Positions 26,635 to 40,747 of a stretch of 64,000 nt of DNA are shown here, piece after piece. This stretch comes from Megascapheus bottae (taxonomy: Eukaryota; Chordata; Mammalia; Rodentia; Geomyidae). A program made the position numbers and the translations under genes. The DNA is taken from NCBI GenBank assembly GCA_024803745.1, contig JANJXV010000264.1:873501-937500 (forward strand), given 5' to 3'. The stretch's first letter is position 1. The number at the start of each line of letters is the position of its first letter. The notes under the pieces are model-generated. The model did not search any database. It worked only from the letters and a program-made list of their open reading frames with translations, and was not told where the DNA came from.

Positions 26635-27285
26635 ACCCTTCCTCTAACCCTATCCCTAACCCTAAACCTAACCGTAACCCTTACCCTTACTCTAACCCTA
26701 ACTCTAACCCTAAAACTTACCCTAACGCTAACCCTAACCTTAACAATTAACCTTACCCTAACCCTAACCCTAACCCTAACCCTTACCCTAACCCTAACCC
26801 TAACACTTACCCTAACCCTAACTCTAACCCTAACCCTTACCATAAACCTAACACTAACCCTAACCCTAACCCTTACCCTAATCCTAAACCTAACACTAAC
26901 TCTAACCCCTAGCCCTAACCTTTAACCTAACCCTAACCCTAAACCTAACCCTAACCCTTACCCTTACCCTTACCCTAACCTTAAACCTAACTCTAACTGT
27001 AACCCATACTCTAACCCTTACCCTAACCCTAACCCTACCACTTACTCTTACCCTAAACCTAACCCTAAGCTTAAACATAACGTAACATTAACCTTAACCC
27101 TAACCCTTACCCTTACCCTAACCCTAACCCTAAACCTAACCCTAACCCTAATCCTAATCCTAACTCCAAACTTAACCCTATATCTAAACTTAACCCTCGA
27201 CTTTACAATAACCCTAACCCTAAACCAATCACTAATCCTAACCCTAACCCTAACCCTTACCGTTACCCTAAACCTAACCCTAACC

Positions 27286-27326
<41 letters not shown>

Positions 27327-28600
27327 CCCTAATCCTTACCCTTATCCTAACCCTAACACTAACCCTAACACTTACCCTTACCCTAAAGCCTACCCTATCC
27401 CTAACCCTAACCCTAACCCTTACCCTAACCCTAACCCTAACCCTAACCCCAAACCTTACCCTTACCCTAAACCTAACCCTAACCCTTACCCTAAACCTAA
27501 CCCTAAACCCAACCCTAACCCTTACCCTTATCTTAACACTAACTCTAAACCTAACCCTTCCCCTAACCTAACACTAACCCTAAACCTAACCCTAACCCTA
27601 ATCCTAACCCTAACACATACTCTTACCCTAACCCTAACCTTAAACCGTACACTAACCCTAACCCTAATCCTAACCCTTACCCTTACCCTAACCCTAACCA
27701 TAATCTTAACCCAACCATAACCTAACATTAACCTTAACCCTAACCCTTACCCTTACCCTAACCCTGGCGCTAAACCTAACCCTAACCCTAACCCTAAACC
27801 TTACCCTAACCCTAACCCTAATCCTAAACCTAACCCTTACCCTTACACTAACCCTAAACCTAACCCTAACCATAAACCTAACCCTCAACCTAAACCTAAC
27901 CCTAACCCTTACCCTTAGCCTAACCCTAATCCTAACCTTAACCCTAACCCTAACCCTAACCCTTACCCTTACCCTAACCCTAACTCTGAACCTAAAACGA
28001 ACCCCAATCCTATCCCTAACCCTAACCCTAACCTAACCCTTTACTTAATGCTAACTCTAACCCTAACACTAACCCTTACCCTAAACCTAACCCTAACCCT
28101 AACCCTTACCCTTACCCTAACCGTAACCCTCAAACTAACCCTAAAACTAACGCCTAACCCTAAACCTAACCCTAACCCTAACCCTTGCCCTTACCCTAAC
28201 CCTAACCCTAACCCTAAACCTTACCCTTAACTTTACCCTAACCCTAACCTTAACCCAACCCTAACCCTAAACCTAACCCTTACCCTACCACTAACACTAA
28301 CCCTAATTTATACCCTAACCCTAAGCCTACCCCTAAACCTTACCCTTTCCCTAACCCTAACCCTAACCCTTACACTTACCCTAACCCTAAACCTAACCCT
28401 AAACCTAACAATAGCCTTAACCCTAACCCTAACCTTAAACCTAACCCAAACCTTAACCCTAAACCTAACCTGTAACTTTCCCTAAACCTAAACCTAAACC
28501 TAACCCTAACCCTAACCCTAACCCTGACCCTTACCCTTACCCTAACCCTAACCCTACACCTAACCCTAACCCTAACCCTAACACCTAACCCTAACCCTAA
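26635..28600. repeat. Module D, copy 2
   Basis: Same landmark order as D1 (AAGCTTAAACATAACG about 27,066, AACCAATCACTAATCC about 27,224, CTGGCGCTAAACC about 27,765, TTAATGCTAACTC 28,046). The final landmarks sit 5,065 bp from D1. It extends past D1's end through CTAATTTATACCC (28,306) to GTAACTTTCCC near 28,471, a tail shared with D4. Confidence 0.85.
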
Positions 28601-29962
28601 CCCTAACCCTTACCCTTACCCTTACCCTAACCCTAACCCTGACCCTTACCCTTACCCTAAACCTAACCTTAAACCTAACCCTAACCCTAACCCTAACTCT
28701 AAACTTAACCCTATCCCTAACCCTAACACTCGCCCTTACCCTAACCCTAACCATAAACCTATCACTAACCCTAACCCAAACCCTAACCCTTACCCTTAAC
28801 CTAAACATAACCCTAAACCTAAACATAACCCTACCCTAAACCTACCCTAACCCCTAACCCTAACCCTAACCCTAATCCTTACCCTTATCCTAACCCTAAC
28901 ACTAACCCTAACCCTAACCCTAAACCTTACCCTTACCCTAAACCTAACCCTAACCCTTACCCTAAACCTAACCCTAACCCTAAGCCTAAACCTAACCCTT
29001 AACCTTATCTTAACCCTAACCCTAAACCTGACCCTTACCCCTACCCTAACGCTAACCCTAAACCTAAACCTAACCTTAAACCTAACACATACCCTTACCC
29101 TAACCCTAACCCTACTTTGACCCTAACCCTAATCCTAACCCTAACCCTAACCCTAACCCATACCCTAACCCTACCCTAACCCTAACCCTTACCCTAACCC
29201 TAACCCTAACCCTTACCCTAACCCTAACACTAACCCTAACCCTAACTCTAAACTTAACCCTAACCCTAACCCATACCCGAACCCTACCCTAACCCTAACC
29301 CATACCCTAACCCTAACCCTAACCCTTACCCTCACCCTAACCCTAACCCTAACCCTAACTCTAAACTTAACCCTAACCCTAACCCTAACCCTTACCCTAA
29401 CCCTAACCCTAAACCTAAACCTAAACCTAACACTATCCCTAACCCTAACGCTAACCTTAAACCTAACCCAAACCCTAACCCTAAACCTAACCCGTAGCTT
29501 TCCCTAAACCTAAACCTAACCCTAACCCTAATCCTGACCCTTACCCTTACCCTAACCCTAACCCTACACCTAACGCTAACAACTAAACCTAACCTAACCC
29601 TAACCCTTACCCTTACCCTAAACCTTATCCTAACCCTGATCATTACCATTACCATTACCCTAACCCTAACCCTAACTTTAACCCCATCCCTAAACCTAAC
29701 CCTAACCCTAACCCTAACCCTAATCCTTACCCTAAACCTAACACTAACCCTAACCCTAAGCCTAACACTTACCCTTACCCTAACCCTAACTCTAATCCTA
29801 ACGCTTACCCTTACCCTAACCCTAAACCTAACCCTAAACCTAACCCTAACCCTAACCCTAACCCTAACACTAACCTTAAACCTAACCCAAACCCTAACAC
29901 TAACCCTAACCCGTACCCTAACCCTAACTCTAATCCTTACCCTAACCCTAACCCTAACCCTA

Positions 29963-30187
29963 CCCTAGGCCTAACACTTACCCTTACCCGAACCCTAAAC
30001 CTAACCATAACGCTTACCCTTACCCTAAACCTAAACCTAACCCTGACCCTAACACTAACCCTAAACTTAACCGCCAACCCTAACCCTCACACTAACCCCT
30101 AACCCTATCCCTAACCAAAAACATAACCCTTACACTTTTCCTAACCCTACCCCTAACCTAAAACTTACGCTTACCCTAACCCCTCCC
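29963..30187. repeat. Module C, copy 8
   Basis: In P3. All landmarks are intact. The module H sequence that normally follows is shortened to ACCAGTAACCCTAATCC. Confidence 0.85.
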
Positions 30188-30571
30188 TAACCCTAACCCT
30201 AACCCTAACCCTAACCAGTAACCCTAATCCTAACCCTAACCCTAACCCTAATCCTAAACCTCACCGTAAACCTTACCCTAACCCTAACACTAATCCTAAC
30301 TCTAACCCTAACCTTAACCCTAACCCTTACCCTTACCCTAACCCTAAACCTAACCCTAAACCTAAACCTAACCCTAACCCTAATCCTTACCCTAATCCTA
30401 ACCCTAACCATAACCCTTACCCTAACCCTAATCCTTACCCTAATACTTACCCTAACCCTAACCCTAACCATAACCCTTACCCTACCCCTAATCCTTACCC
30501 TAAACCTAACCCTAACCCTAACCCTTCCCCTAACCCTAACCCTAACCCTACCCTAACCCTAACCCTTACCC

Positions 30572-30763
30572 TTACATTAACCCTAACCCTAACCTTAAAC
30601 CTAACCCGAACCCTAACCCTAACCCTAAACCTAACCTTAATCCTAACCCTTATCCTTACCCTAACCCTAACCATAACCCTAACCCTAAGCCTATCCCTAA
30701 CCCTAAACCTAACCCTTACACTTACCCTTACGCGAACCCTAACCCAAAACCTAACCGTAACCC
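30572..30763. repeat. Module G, copy 7
   Basis: In P3. GCGAACCC is intact but CCCGAAACC reads CCCAAAACC, a CpG-to-CpA change. Confidence 0.85.
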
Positions 30764-31032
30764 TTACCCTAACCCTAACCCTGGCCCTAACCCTAACCCT
30801 AACCCTAACCCTAACACTTACCCTAAACTTAACCCTAACCATTGCCCTTATCCTAACCCTAACCCTAAACTTAACCCCAACCCTAAACCTAACCCTAACC
30901 ATAACCCTTACCCTAACACTTACCTTAACCCTAACCCTTACCCTAACCCTAACCCTTATCCTAACCCTAACTCTAACCATAAAACTTACCCTAACCCTAA
31001 CCCTAACTTTAACACTTAACCTTACCCTAACC

Positions 31033-31078
<46 letters not shown>

Positions 31079-32669
31079 CACTTACCCTAACCCTAACCCT
31101 TACCCTAACCCTAACCCTAACCCTAACCCTTACCCTAATCCTAACACTAACACTAACCCTAGCCTCTAACCCTAACCCTAACCCTAACCCTAACCCTTAC
31201 TCTTACCCTAACCTTTAACCTAACTCTATCCCTAACCCAAACCCTAAGCCTTACCCTAACCCTAACCCTAACACTTACCATAACCCTAACCCTAACCTTA
31301 AACCTAACCCTAACCCTAACCATAACCCTAACCCTTACCCTTACCCTAAACCTAACCATAAACCTAAACCTAACCCTAACCCTAACTCTAAACTTAACCC
31401 TATCCCTAACCCTAACACTCGCACTTACCCTAACCCTAACCATAAACCTATCACTAACCCTAACCCTAACCCTAACCCTAACCCTACCCTAACCCCTAAC
31501 CCTAAATCTAAACCTAACCCTAATCCTTACCCTTATCCTAACCCTAACACTAACCCTAACCCTAACCCTAAACCTTAACCTTACTCTAAACCTAACCCTG
31601 ACCCTTACCCTAAACCTAACCCTAAACCTAAACCTAACCCTAAACCTAACCCTTAACCTTATCTTAACCCTAACCCTAAACCTGACCCTTACCCATACCC
31701 TAACGCTAACCCTAAACCTAAACCAAACCCTAACCCTAACACATACCCTTACCCTAACCCTAACCCTACTTTAACCCAAACCCTAAACCTAACCCTAACC
31801 CTAACCCTAACCCATACCCTAACCCTACCCTAACCCTAACCCTTACCCTAACCCTAACCCTAACCCTTACCCTAACCCTAACACTAACCCTAGCCCTCAC
31901 TCTAAACTTAACCCTAACCCTAACCCATACCCGAACCCTACCCTAAACCTAACCCATACCCTAACCCTGACCCTAACCCTTACCCTCACCCTAACCCTAA
32001 CCCTAACCCTAACTCTAAACTTAACCCTAACGCTAACCCTAACCCTAACCCTTACCCTAAACCTAACCCTAAACCTAACACTATCCCTAACCCTAACGCT
32101 AACCTTAAACCTAACCCAAACCCTAACCCTAACCCTAACCCTTACCTTTCCCTAACCCTAACCCTAACCCTAACCCTAACCCTAACCCTGACCCTTACCC
32201 TTACCCTAACCCTAACCCTACACCTAACCCTAACACCTAACCCTAACCCTAACCCTAACCCTACCCTTACCCTAAACCTAATCCTAACCCTGACCATTAC
32301 CATTACCATTACCCTAACCCTAACCATAAACTTAACCCCATCCTTAAACCTAACCCTAACCCTAACCCTAATCCTTACCCTAACCCTAATCCTTACCCTA
32401 ACCCTAACACTAACCCTAACCCTAAGCCTAACACTTACCCTTAACCTAACCCTATCTCTAACCCTAACGCTTACCCTTAACCTAACACTAAACCTAACCC
32501 TAACCCTAACCCTAACCCTAAACCTAACCCCTAAAACCTAACCCTAACCCTACCCCTACCCCTAACCTTAACCCTAACTATAACCATAGCCCTTACCCTT
32601 ATCCTAACCCTACGCCTAACCCTAAAACTTACCTTACCCTAACCCCAACCCTAACCCTAACCCTAACCC

Positions 32670-33304
32670 TTCCTCTAACCCTATCCCTAACCCTAAACCT
32701 AACCGTAACCCTTACCCTTACTCTAACCCTAACTCTAACCCTAAAACTTACCCTAACGCTAACCCTAACCTTAACAATTAACCTTACCCTAACCCTAACC
32801 CTAACCCTTACCCTAACCCTAACCCTAACACTTACCCTAACCCTAACTCTAACCCTAACCCTTACCATAAACCTAACACTAACCCTAACCCTAACCCTTA
32901 CCCTAATCGTAACCCTAACACTAACTCTAACCCCTAGCCCTAACCTTTAACCTAACCCTAACCCTAAACCTAACCCTAACCCTTACCCTTACCCTTACCC
33001 TAACCCTAAACCTAACTCTAACTCTAACCCAAACTCTAACCCTTACCCTAACCCTAACCCTACCACTTACTCTTACCCTAAACCTAACCCTAAGCTTAAA
33101 CATAACGTAACATTAACCTTAACCCTAACCCTTACCCTTACCCTAACCCTAACCCTAAACCTAACCCTAACCGTAACCCTAATCCTAACTCCAAAATTAA
33201 CCCTATATCTAAACTTAACCCTCGACTTTACAATAACCCTAACCCTAAACCAATCACTAATCCTAACCCTAACCCTAACCCTTACCGTTACCCTACAAAT
33301 AACC

Positions 33305-33345
<41 letters not shown>

Positions 33346-33815
33346 CCCTAATCCTTACCCTTATCCTAACCCTAACACTAACCCTAACACTTACCCTTAC
33401 CCTAAAGCCTACCCTATCCCTAACCCTAATCCTAACCCTAACACTAACCCTAACACTTACCCTTACCCTAAAGCCTACCCTATCCCTAACCCTAACCCTA
33501 ACCCTTACCCTAACCCTAACCCTAACCCTAACCCCAAACCTTACCCTTACCCTAAACCTAACCCTAACCCTTACCCTAAACCTAACCCTAAACCTAACCC
33601 TAACCCTTACCCTTATCTTAACACTAATTCTAAACCTAACCCTTCCCCTACCCTAACGCTAACCCTAAACCTAACCCTAACCCTAATCCTAACCCTAACA
33701 CATACTATTACCCTAACCCTAACCCTAAACCGTACACTAACCCTAACCCTAATCCTAACCCTTACCCTTACCCTAACCCTAACCATAATCTTAACCCAAC
33801 CATAACCTAATATTA
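32670..33815. repeat. Module D, copy 3 (with internal 60-bp duplication)
   Basis: Contains TTAACAATTAACC (about 32,771), AAGCTTAAACATAACG (about 33,104), AACCAATCACTAATCC (about 33,249) and AAAGCCTACCC twice, near 33,401 and 33,461. The second occurrence reflects a local duplication of about 60 bp not seen in D1, D2 or D4. Near 33,815 it leaps back to the D start sequence (CTGCCGCTAAACC at 33,856), which starts D4. Confidence 0.82.
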
Positions 33816-34466
33816 ACCTTAACCCTAACCCTAACCCTTACCCTTACCCTAACCCTGCCGCTAAACCTAACCCTAACCCTAACCCTAAAACTTACCCTAA
33901 CGCTAACCCTAACCTTAACAATTAACCTTACCCTAACCCTAACCCTAACCCTAACCCTTACCCTAACCCTAACCCTAACACTTACCCTAACCCTAACTCT
34001 AACCCTAACCCTTACCATAAACCTAACACTAACCCTAAACCTAACCCTTACCCTAATCCTAACCCTAACACTAACTCTAACACCTAACCCTAACCCTTAA
34101 CCTAACCGTAACCCTAAACCTAACCCTAACCCTTACCCTTACCCTTACCCTTACCCTAACCCTAAACCTAACTCTAACTCTAACCCAAACTCTAACCCTT
34201 ACCCTAACCCTACCCCTACCACTTACTCTTACCCTAAACCTAACCCTAAGCTTAAACATAACGTAATATTAACCTTAACCCTAACCCTTACCCTTACCCT
34301 TGCCCTAACCCTAACCCTAACCCTAACCCTAACCCTAACCCTAATCCTAACTCCAAACTTAACCCTATATCTAAACTTAACCTTCGACCTTACAATAACC
34401 CTAACCCTAAACCAATCACTAATCCTAACCCTAACCCTAACCCTTACCGTTACCCTAAACCTAACC

Positions 34467-34507
<41 letters not shown>

Positions 34508-35720
34508 CCCTAATCCTTACCCTTATCCTAACCCTAACACTAACCCTAACACTTACCCTTACCCTAAAGCCTACCCTATCCCTAACCCTAACCCTAACCC
34601 TTACCCTAACCCTAACCCTAACCCTAACCCCAAACCTTACCCTTACCCTAAACCTAACCCTAACCCTTACCCTAAACCTAACCGTAAACCTAACCCTAAC
34701 CCTTACCCTTATCTTAACACTAACTCTAAACCTAACCCTTCCCCTACCCTAACGCTAACCCTAATCCTAACCCTAACCCTAATCCTAACCCTAACACATA
34801 CTCTTACCCTAACCCTAACCTTAAACCGTACACTAACCCTAACCCTAATCCTAACCCTTACCCTTACCCTAACCCTATCCATAATCTTAACCCAACCATA
34901 ACCTAACATTAACCTTAACCCTAACCCTAACCCTTACCCTTACCCTAACCCTGGCGCTAAACCTAACCCTAACCCTAACCCTAAAACTTACCCTAACCCT
35001 AACCCTAATCCTAAACCTAACCCTTACCCTTACCCTAACCCTAAACCTAACCCTAACCATAAACCTAACCCTCAACCTAAACCTAACCCAAACCCTTACC
35101 CTTAACCTAACCCTAATCCTAACCTTAACCCTAACCCTAACCCTAACCCTTACCCTTACCCTAACCCTAACTCTGAACCTAAAACGAACCCTAATCCTAT
35201 CCCTAACCCTAACCCTAACCTAACCCTTTACTTAATGCTAACTGTAACCCTAACACTAACCCTTACCCTAAACCTAACCCTAACTCTAACCCTTACCCTT
35301 ACCCTAACCGTAACCCTCAAACTAACCCTAAAACTAATGCCTAACCCTAAACCTAACCCTAACCCTAACCCTTGCCCTTACCTTAACCCTAACCCTAACC
35401 CTAAACCTTACCCTTATCTTTACCCTAACCCTAACCTTAACCCAACCCTAACCCTAAACCTAACCCTTACCCTACCACTAACACTAACCCTAATTTATAC
35501 CCTAACCCTAAGCCTACCCCTAAACCTTACCCTTTCCCTAACCCTAACCCTTACACTTACCCTAACCCAAACCTTAACCCTAAACCTAACCCGTAACTTT
35601 CCCTAAACCTAAACCTAACCCTAACCCTAACCCTAACCCTGACCCTTACCCTTACCCTAACCCTAACCCTACACCTAACCCTAACCCTAACCCTAACCCT
35701 AACACCTAACCCTAACCCTA
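33816..35720. repeat. Module D, copy 4
   Basis: Complete D copy abutting D3 head to tail. Landmarks: CTGCCGCTAAACC 33,856, AAGCTTAAACATAACG about 34,249, CTGGCGCTAAACC about 34,950, TTAATGCTAACTG 35,233, CTAATTTATACCC about 35,492 and GTAACTTTCCC near 35,593. The offset from D2 is 7,181-7,187 bp over the last kilobase. Confidence 0.85.
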
Positions 35721-37439
35721 ACCCTTACCCTTACCCTTACCCTAACCCTAACCCTGACCCTTACCATTACCCTAACCCTAACCCTAACCTTAACCCCAAA
35801 CTTAAACCTGACCCTAACCCTAACCCTAACAATTAACCTAACCCTAATCCATACCCTAACCCTAACCCAAAGCCTAACACTTACCCTTACCCTAACCCTA
35901 ACGCTTACCCTTACCATAACCCTAACCCTAACCCTAACACCTAACCCTAAACCTAATCCTAACCCCTAAACCTAACCCTAACCATAACCATAACCATTAC
36001 CCTTATCCTAACCCTACCCCTAACCCTAAAACTTACCCTTTCCCTAACCCCAACCCCAACCCTAACCCTAACCCTTCCCCTAACCCTAAAGCTAACCCTA
36101 ACACTACCCTAACCCTTACCCTTACCCTAACCCTAAACCTAAACATAACCCTAACCCTAACCCTTCCCTTACACTAACCCTAACCCTAACCTTAACCCTA
36201 ACCCGAACCCTAACCCTAACCCTAAACCTAACCTTAACCCTAACCCTTATCCTTACCCTAACCCTAGCCATAATCCTAACCCTAAGACTAACCCTAACCC
36301 TATACCTAACCCTTACCCTTACGCTAACCTAACCCTAAACCTAACCGTAACCCTTACCCTTACCCTTAACCTAACCCTAACACTAATCCTAACTATAAAC
36401 ATAACCTTAACCGTAAACCTTACCCTAACCCTAACCCTAACCCTAACCCTAAACCTAACCCTAACCCTAAACCTAACCCTTACCCTAACCCTTCCCCTGG
36501 CCCTAACCCTAACCCTAACCCTAACACTTACACTAACCCTAACTCTAACCCTAACCCTAACACTTACCCTAAACCTAACCCTAACCCTAAACCTTACCCT
36601 TATCCTAACCCTAACACTAACCCTAACCCCTAACCCTAACCCTTAACCTAACCCTAACACTAACATTAACCCTAACGTTACCCTTACCCTAACCCTAAAC
36701 CTAACTCTAACCCTAATCCAAACCCTAACCCTAAACCTAACACTAACCCTAACCCTTACCCTTAGCCTAACCCTAACTCTAAAATTAAACCTAACCCTAA
36801 CCCTAACCATAAGCCTAACCCTTACCCTTACCCTAGCCCTAACCCTTAACCTAATCCTAACCCTAACCCTAAATCTAAACTTAAACCTATCCCTAACCCT
36901 AACCCTCGCCATTACCCTAAACCTAACCCTAAACCTATCACTAACCCTTACTCTAACCCTCACCCTTACCTTATCCTAACCCTAACACTAATCCTAACAC
37001 TTAACCTTAACCTTACCCTAAACCCTACGCTATCCCTAACCCTAACCCTAACCCTTACCCTAACCCTAACCCTAAACCTAACCCTAAACCTTACCCTTAC
37101 CCTAAACCTAACCCTAACCCTTACCCTAAACCTAACCCTAACCCTAACCCTTACCCTTACCTTCAACCTAACCCTAAACCTAACCCTAACCCCTATCCTA
37201 ACGCTAACCCTAACCCTAACCCTAACCCTAAACCTAACACATACCCATACCCTAACACTAAACCTAACCTTAACCGTAACCCTAAACCGAACCCTAACCC
37301 TTACCCTAACCCATACCCTAACCCTAACGCTAACCCTATCCTTTACCCTTACTCTAACAGTAACCCTAACCTTAACCTAAACCTAAACCTAACCCTAATC
37401 CTAACCCTTAACTTACCCTAACCCTAGCGTTAAATCTAA
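35721..37439. repeat. Degenerate array with diverged G- and P-type pieces
   Basis: Apart from G copy 8 this is degenerate repeat. It includes a diverged CTCGCC landmark at about 36,905 (CCCTCGCCATTACC) and a D-like phrase near 37,015 (AACCCTACGCTATCCC). No gene or non-repeat DNA seen. Confidence 0.6.
36169..36353. repeat. Module G, copy 8 (diverged)
   Basis: Starts TTACACTAACCC instead of TTACATTAACCC, and TTACGCGAACCC has become TTACGCTAACC. It still ends ACCGTAACCC. Confidence 0.75.
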
Positions 37440-38028
37440 CCCTAACCCTAACCCTAACACTAAACCTTACCCTAAACATAACAGTAATCCTAATCCTAAC
37501 CATTACCCTTACCCTAACAACAACCCTAAACCTAACCCTCACCCTCACCCTAACCCTAACTCTAACCTTAACCCTAACCCTTATCCTTACCCTAACCCTA
37601 ACCCTAACCCTAACCCTAAACCTAACCCTAAACCTAACCCTAACCCTGGCCCTAACCCTAACCCTAACCCTAACCCTAACACTTACCCTAACCCTAACCC
37701 TAACCATTGCCCTTATGTTAACCCTAACCCTAAACTTAACCCAAACCCTAACCATTACCCTAACCCTAACCCTAAACCTTACCCTAACCCTAACCCTAAC
37801 CCTAACCTTAAACCTAACCCTAACCCTAACCCTAACCCTAACCCTTACCCTTACCCTAACCCTATCCCTAAACCTAACCCTAACCCTGACCCTAACTCTA
37901 AACTTAACCCTATCCCTAACCCTATCCCTCGCCCTTACCCTAACCCTAACCCTAAACCTATCACTACCCCTAACCCTAACCCTAACCCTTACCCTTAATC
38001 TAAACCTAACCCTAAACCTAACCCTAAA

Positions 38029-38064
<36 letters not shown>

Positions 38065-38555
38065 CCCTAATCCTTACCCTTAACCGAACCCTAACACTAA
38101 CCCTAACACTTACCCTTAACCTAAACCCTACCCTATCCCTAACCCTAAAACTAACCCTTACCGAATCTCTAACCCTAACCCTAAACCTTACCCTTACCCT
38201 AAACCTAACCCTAACCCTAACCCTAACCCTTACCCTTATCTTAACTGTTACCCTAAACCTAACCCTTACCCCTACCATAACACTAACCCTAACCCTAACC
38301 CTAACCCTAACCCTTGCCCTTACCCTAACCCTAACCCTAAACCTATCACTAACCCTAACCCTAACCCTAACCCTTAACCTTAACCTAAACCTAACCCTAA
38401 CCCTAACCTTAACCCAACCCTAAACCTAACCCTAATCCTAACTCTAACCCTTACCCTTACCCTAACCCTAGTCCTAAACCTTACCCTAACCCCAACCCTA
38501 ACCCTTACCCTAACCCTAACCTTAACCCTAACCCTTATCCTTCCCCTAATCCTAA
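37440..38555. repeat. 1.11-kb tandem unit J, copy 1
   Basis: First of two head-to-tail copies. Landmarks: AAACATAACAGTAATCC (37,474), CAACAACCC-type phrase near 37,518, CCATTGCCCTTATG (37,704), CCCTCGCCC near 37,926 and ACCGAATCTC near 38,160. Differences from copy 2: ACCCTTAACC versus ACCCTTACCC near 38,115, one fewer CCCTAA near 37,670, and AACCC versus AAACC near 37,625. Confidence 0.9.
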
Positions 38556-39144
38556 CCCTAACCCTAACACTAAACCTTACCCTAAACATAACAGTAATCC
38601 TAATCCTAACCATTACCCTTACCCTAACAACAACCCTAAACCTAACCCTCACCCTCACCCTAACCCTAACTCTAACCTTAACCCTAACCCTTATCCTTAC
38701 CCTAACCCTAACCCTAACCCTAACCCTAAACCTAAACCTAAACCTAACCCTAACCCTGGCCCTAACCCTAACCCTAACCCTAACCCTAACCCTAACACTT
38801 ACCCTAACCCTAACCCTAACCATTGCCCTTATGTTAACCCTAACCCTAAACTTAACCCAAACCCTAACCATTACCCTAACCCTAACCCTAAACCTTACCC
38901 TAACCCTAACCCTAACCCTAACCTTAAACCTAACCCTAACCCTAACCCTAACCCTAACCCTTACCCTTACCCTAACCCTATCCCTAAACCTAACCCTAAC
39001 CCTGACCCTAACTCTAAACTTAACCCTATCCCTAACCCTATCCCTCGCCCTTACCCTAACCCTAACCCTAAACCTATCACTACCCCTAACCCTAACCCTA
39101 ACCCTTACCCTTAATCTAAACCTAACCCTAAACCTAACCCTAAA

Positions 39145-39180
<36 letters not shown>

Positions 39181-39671
39181 CCCTAATCCTTACCCTTAAC
39201 CGAACCCTAACACTAACCCTAACACTTACCCTTACCCTAAACCCTACCCTATCCCTAACCCTAAAACTAACCCTTACCGAATCTCTAACCCTAACCCTAA
39301 ACCTTACCCTTACCCTAAACCTAACCCTAACCCTAACCCTAACCCTTACCCTTATCTTAACTGTTACCCTAAACCTAACCCTTACCCCTACCATAACACT
39401 AACCCTAACCCTAACCCTAACCCTAACCCTTGCCCTTACCCTAACCCTAACCCTAAACCTATCACTAACCCTAACCCTAACCCTAACCCTTAACCTTAAC
39501 CTAAACCTAACCCTAACCCTAACCTTAACCCAACCCTAAACCTAACCCTAATCCTAACTCTAACCCTTACCCTTACCCTAACCCTAGTCCTAAACCTTAC
39601 CCTAACCCCAACCCTAACCCTTACCCTAACCCTAACCTTAACCCTAACCCTTATCCTTCCCCTAATCCTAA
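38556..39671. repeat. 1.11-kb tandem unit J, copy 2
   Basis: The offset from copy 1 is 1,110 bp at the left (37,461 versus 38,571) and 1,116 bp from about 38,760 on, because one extra CCCTAA unit has been gained. Both offsets are multiples of six, so hexamer register was kept. The copy ends near 39,671, where CTAATCCTAACCCTAAACC replaces the start-of-unit sequence. Confidence 0.9.
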
Positions 39672-40556
39672 CCCTAAACCTAACCCTAACCCTAAACCTA
39701 ACCCTTGCCCTTACCCTAACCCTAACTCAAAACCTAACCCTAACACTTACCCTAACACTAACCCTAACCCTAACCCTAACACTTACCCTTATCCTAACCC
39801 TAACCCTAACCCTTACCCTTACCCTAACCCTAACCCTAAACCTAACCCTTACCCTTACCCTTACCCTAACACTAACCCTAAACCTAACCCTAAACCTAAC
39901 CCTAACCCTACCCCTAACCCTTAGCCTTTCCCTAACCCTAACCCTAAACCTAACCCTTACCCTTACCCTAACCCTAAACCTAACCCTAAACCTAACCCAA
40001 ACCCTAACCTTAACCCTAACGTTAACCCAACTCTAACCCTAACCATAACCCTTACTCTTACCCTAACCCTAACCGTAACCTTAACCCAACCCTAACCCTA
40101 ACCCTAACCCTAACAATTTCCCTCACACTAACCCGAACCCTCATCCTTACCCTAACCCTATCCCTAACCCGTACCCTTTCCCTAACCCTAACCCTAATCC
40201 TTACCTTTAGCCTAAACCTAAACCTGACCCTAAACCTAACCCTAACCCTAACACTAAGCCTAAGCTTAAACCTAACCCAAACCCTAACCCTAACCCTAAC
40301 CTGCAACTTTCCCTAATCCTAACCCTAAACCTAACCCTATCCCTAACCCTAAACCTGACCCTTACCCTTACCCTAACCCTAACCCTACACCTAACCTTTA
40401 CCCTAACCCTAACCCTAACACCTAACCCTAACCCTAACCCTAACCCTAACCCTTACCCTTACCCTAAGCCTTACCCTAACTCTGACCCTTACCATTACCC
40501 TAACCCTAACCCTAAACTTAACCCCAACCCTAAACCTAACTTTAACCCTAACACTA
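39672..40556. repeat. Degenerate array with an L-type segment
   Basis: Bases about 40,225-40,400 carry CTAAGCCTAAGCTTAAACC, GCAACTTTCCC and CCTACACCTAACC in the order seen at 6,955-7,150. The rest is unremarkable. No gene seen. Confidence 0.6.
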
Positions 40557-40747
40557 AATCTAGGCTTAACACTTACCCTTACCCTAACCCTAAACCTAAC
40601 CCTGACCCTAACACTAACCCTAAACCTAACCACCAACCCTAACCCTCACACTAACACCTAACCCTATCCCTAACCAGAACCATAACACTTACCCTTTTCC
40701 TAAGCCTACCCCTAACCCTCAAACTTACGCTTACCCTAACCCCTCCC
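40557..40747. repeat. Module C, copy 9 (diverged)
   Basis: Start reads ATCTAGGCTTAACAC instead of CCCTAGGCCTAACAC, ACCGCCAACCC reads ACCACCAACCC (CpG to CpA), and several hexamers of the left half are missing. The right half (TTTTCC, AAACTTACG, CCCCTCCC) is intact. Confidence 0.8.

Larger units (their letters stand above)
28601..32665. repeat. Rearranged P-type copy (P3)
   Basis: A third, diverged member of the P family, about 18.7 kb downstream of P copy 1. The CCTACCCTAAACC string at 28,831 matches 10,087, and the counterparts of 10,654-10,923, 11,787-12,326 and 12,415-12,705 lie at offsets that drift between about 18,700 and 18,745 bp because of many small indels. It loses part of module H (30,210-30,260) and much of the internal 3.2-kb repetition of P1. 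Ends where D3 begins. Confidence 0.8.
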
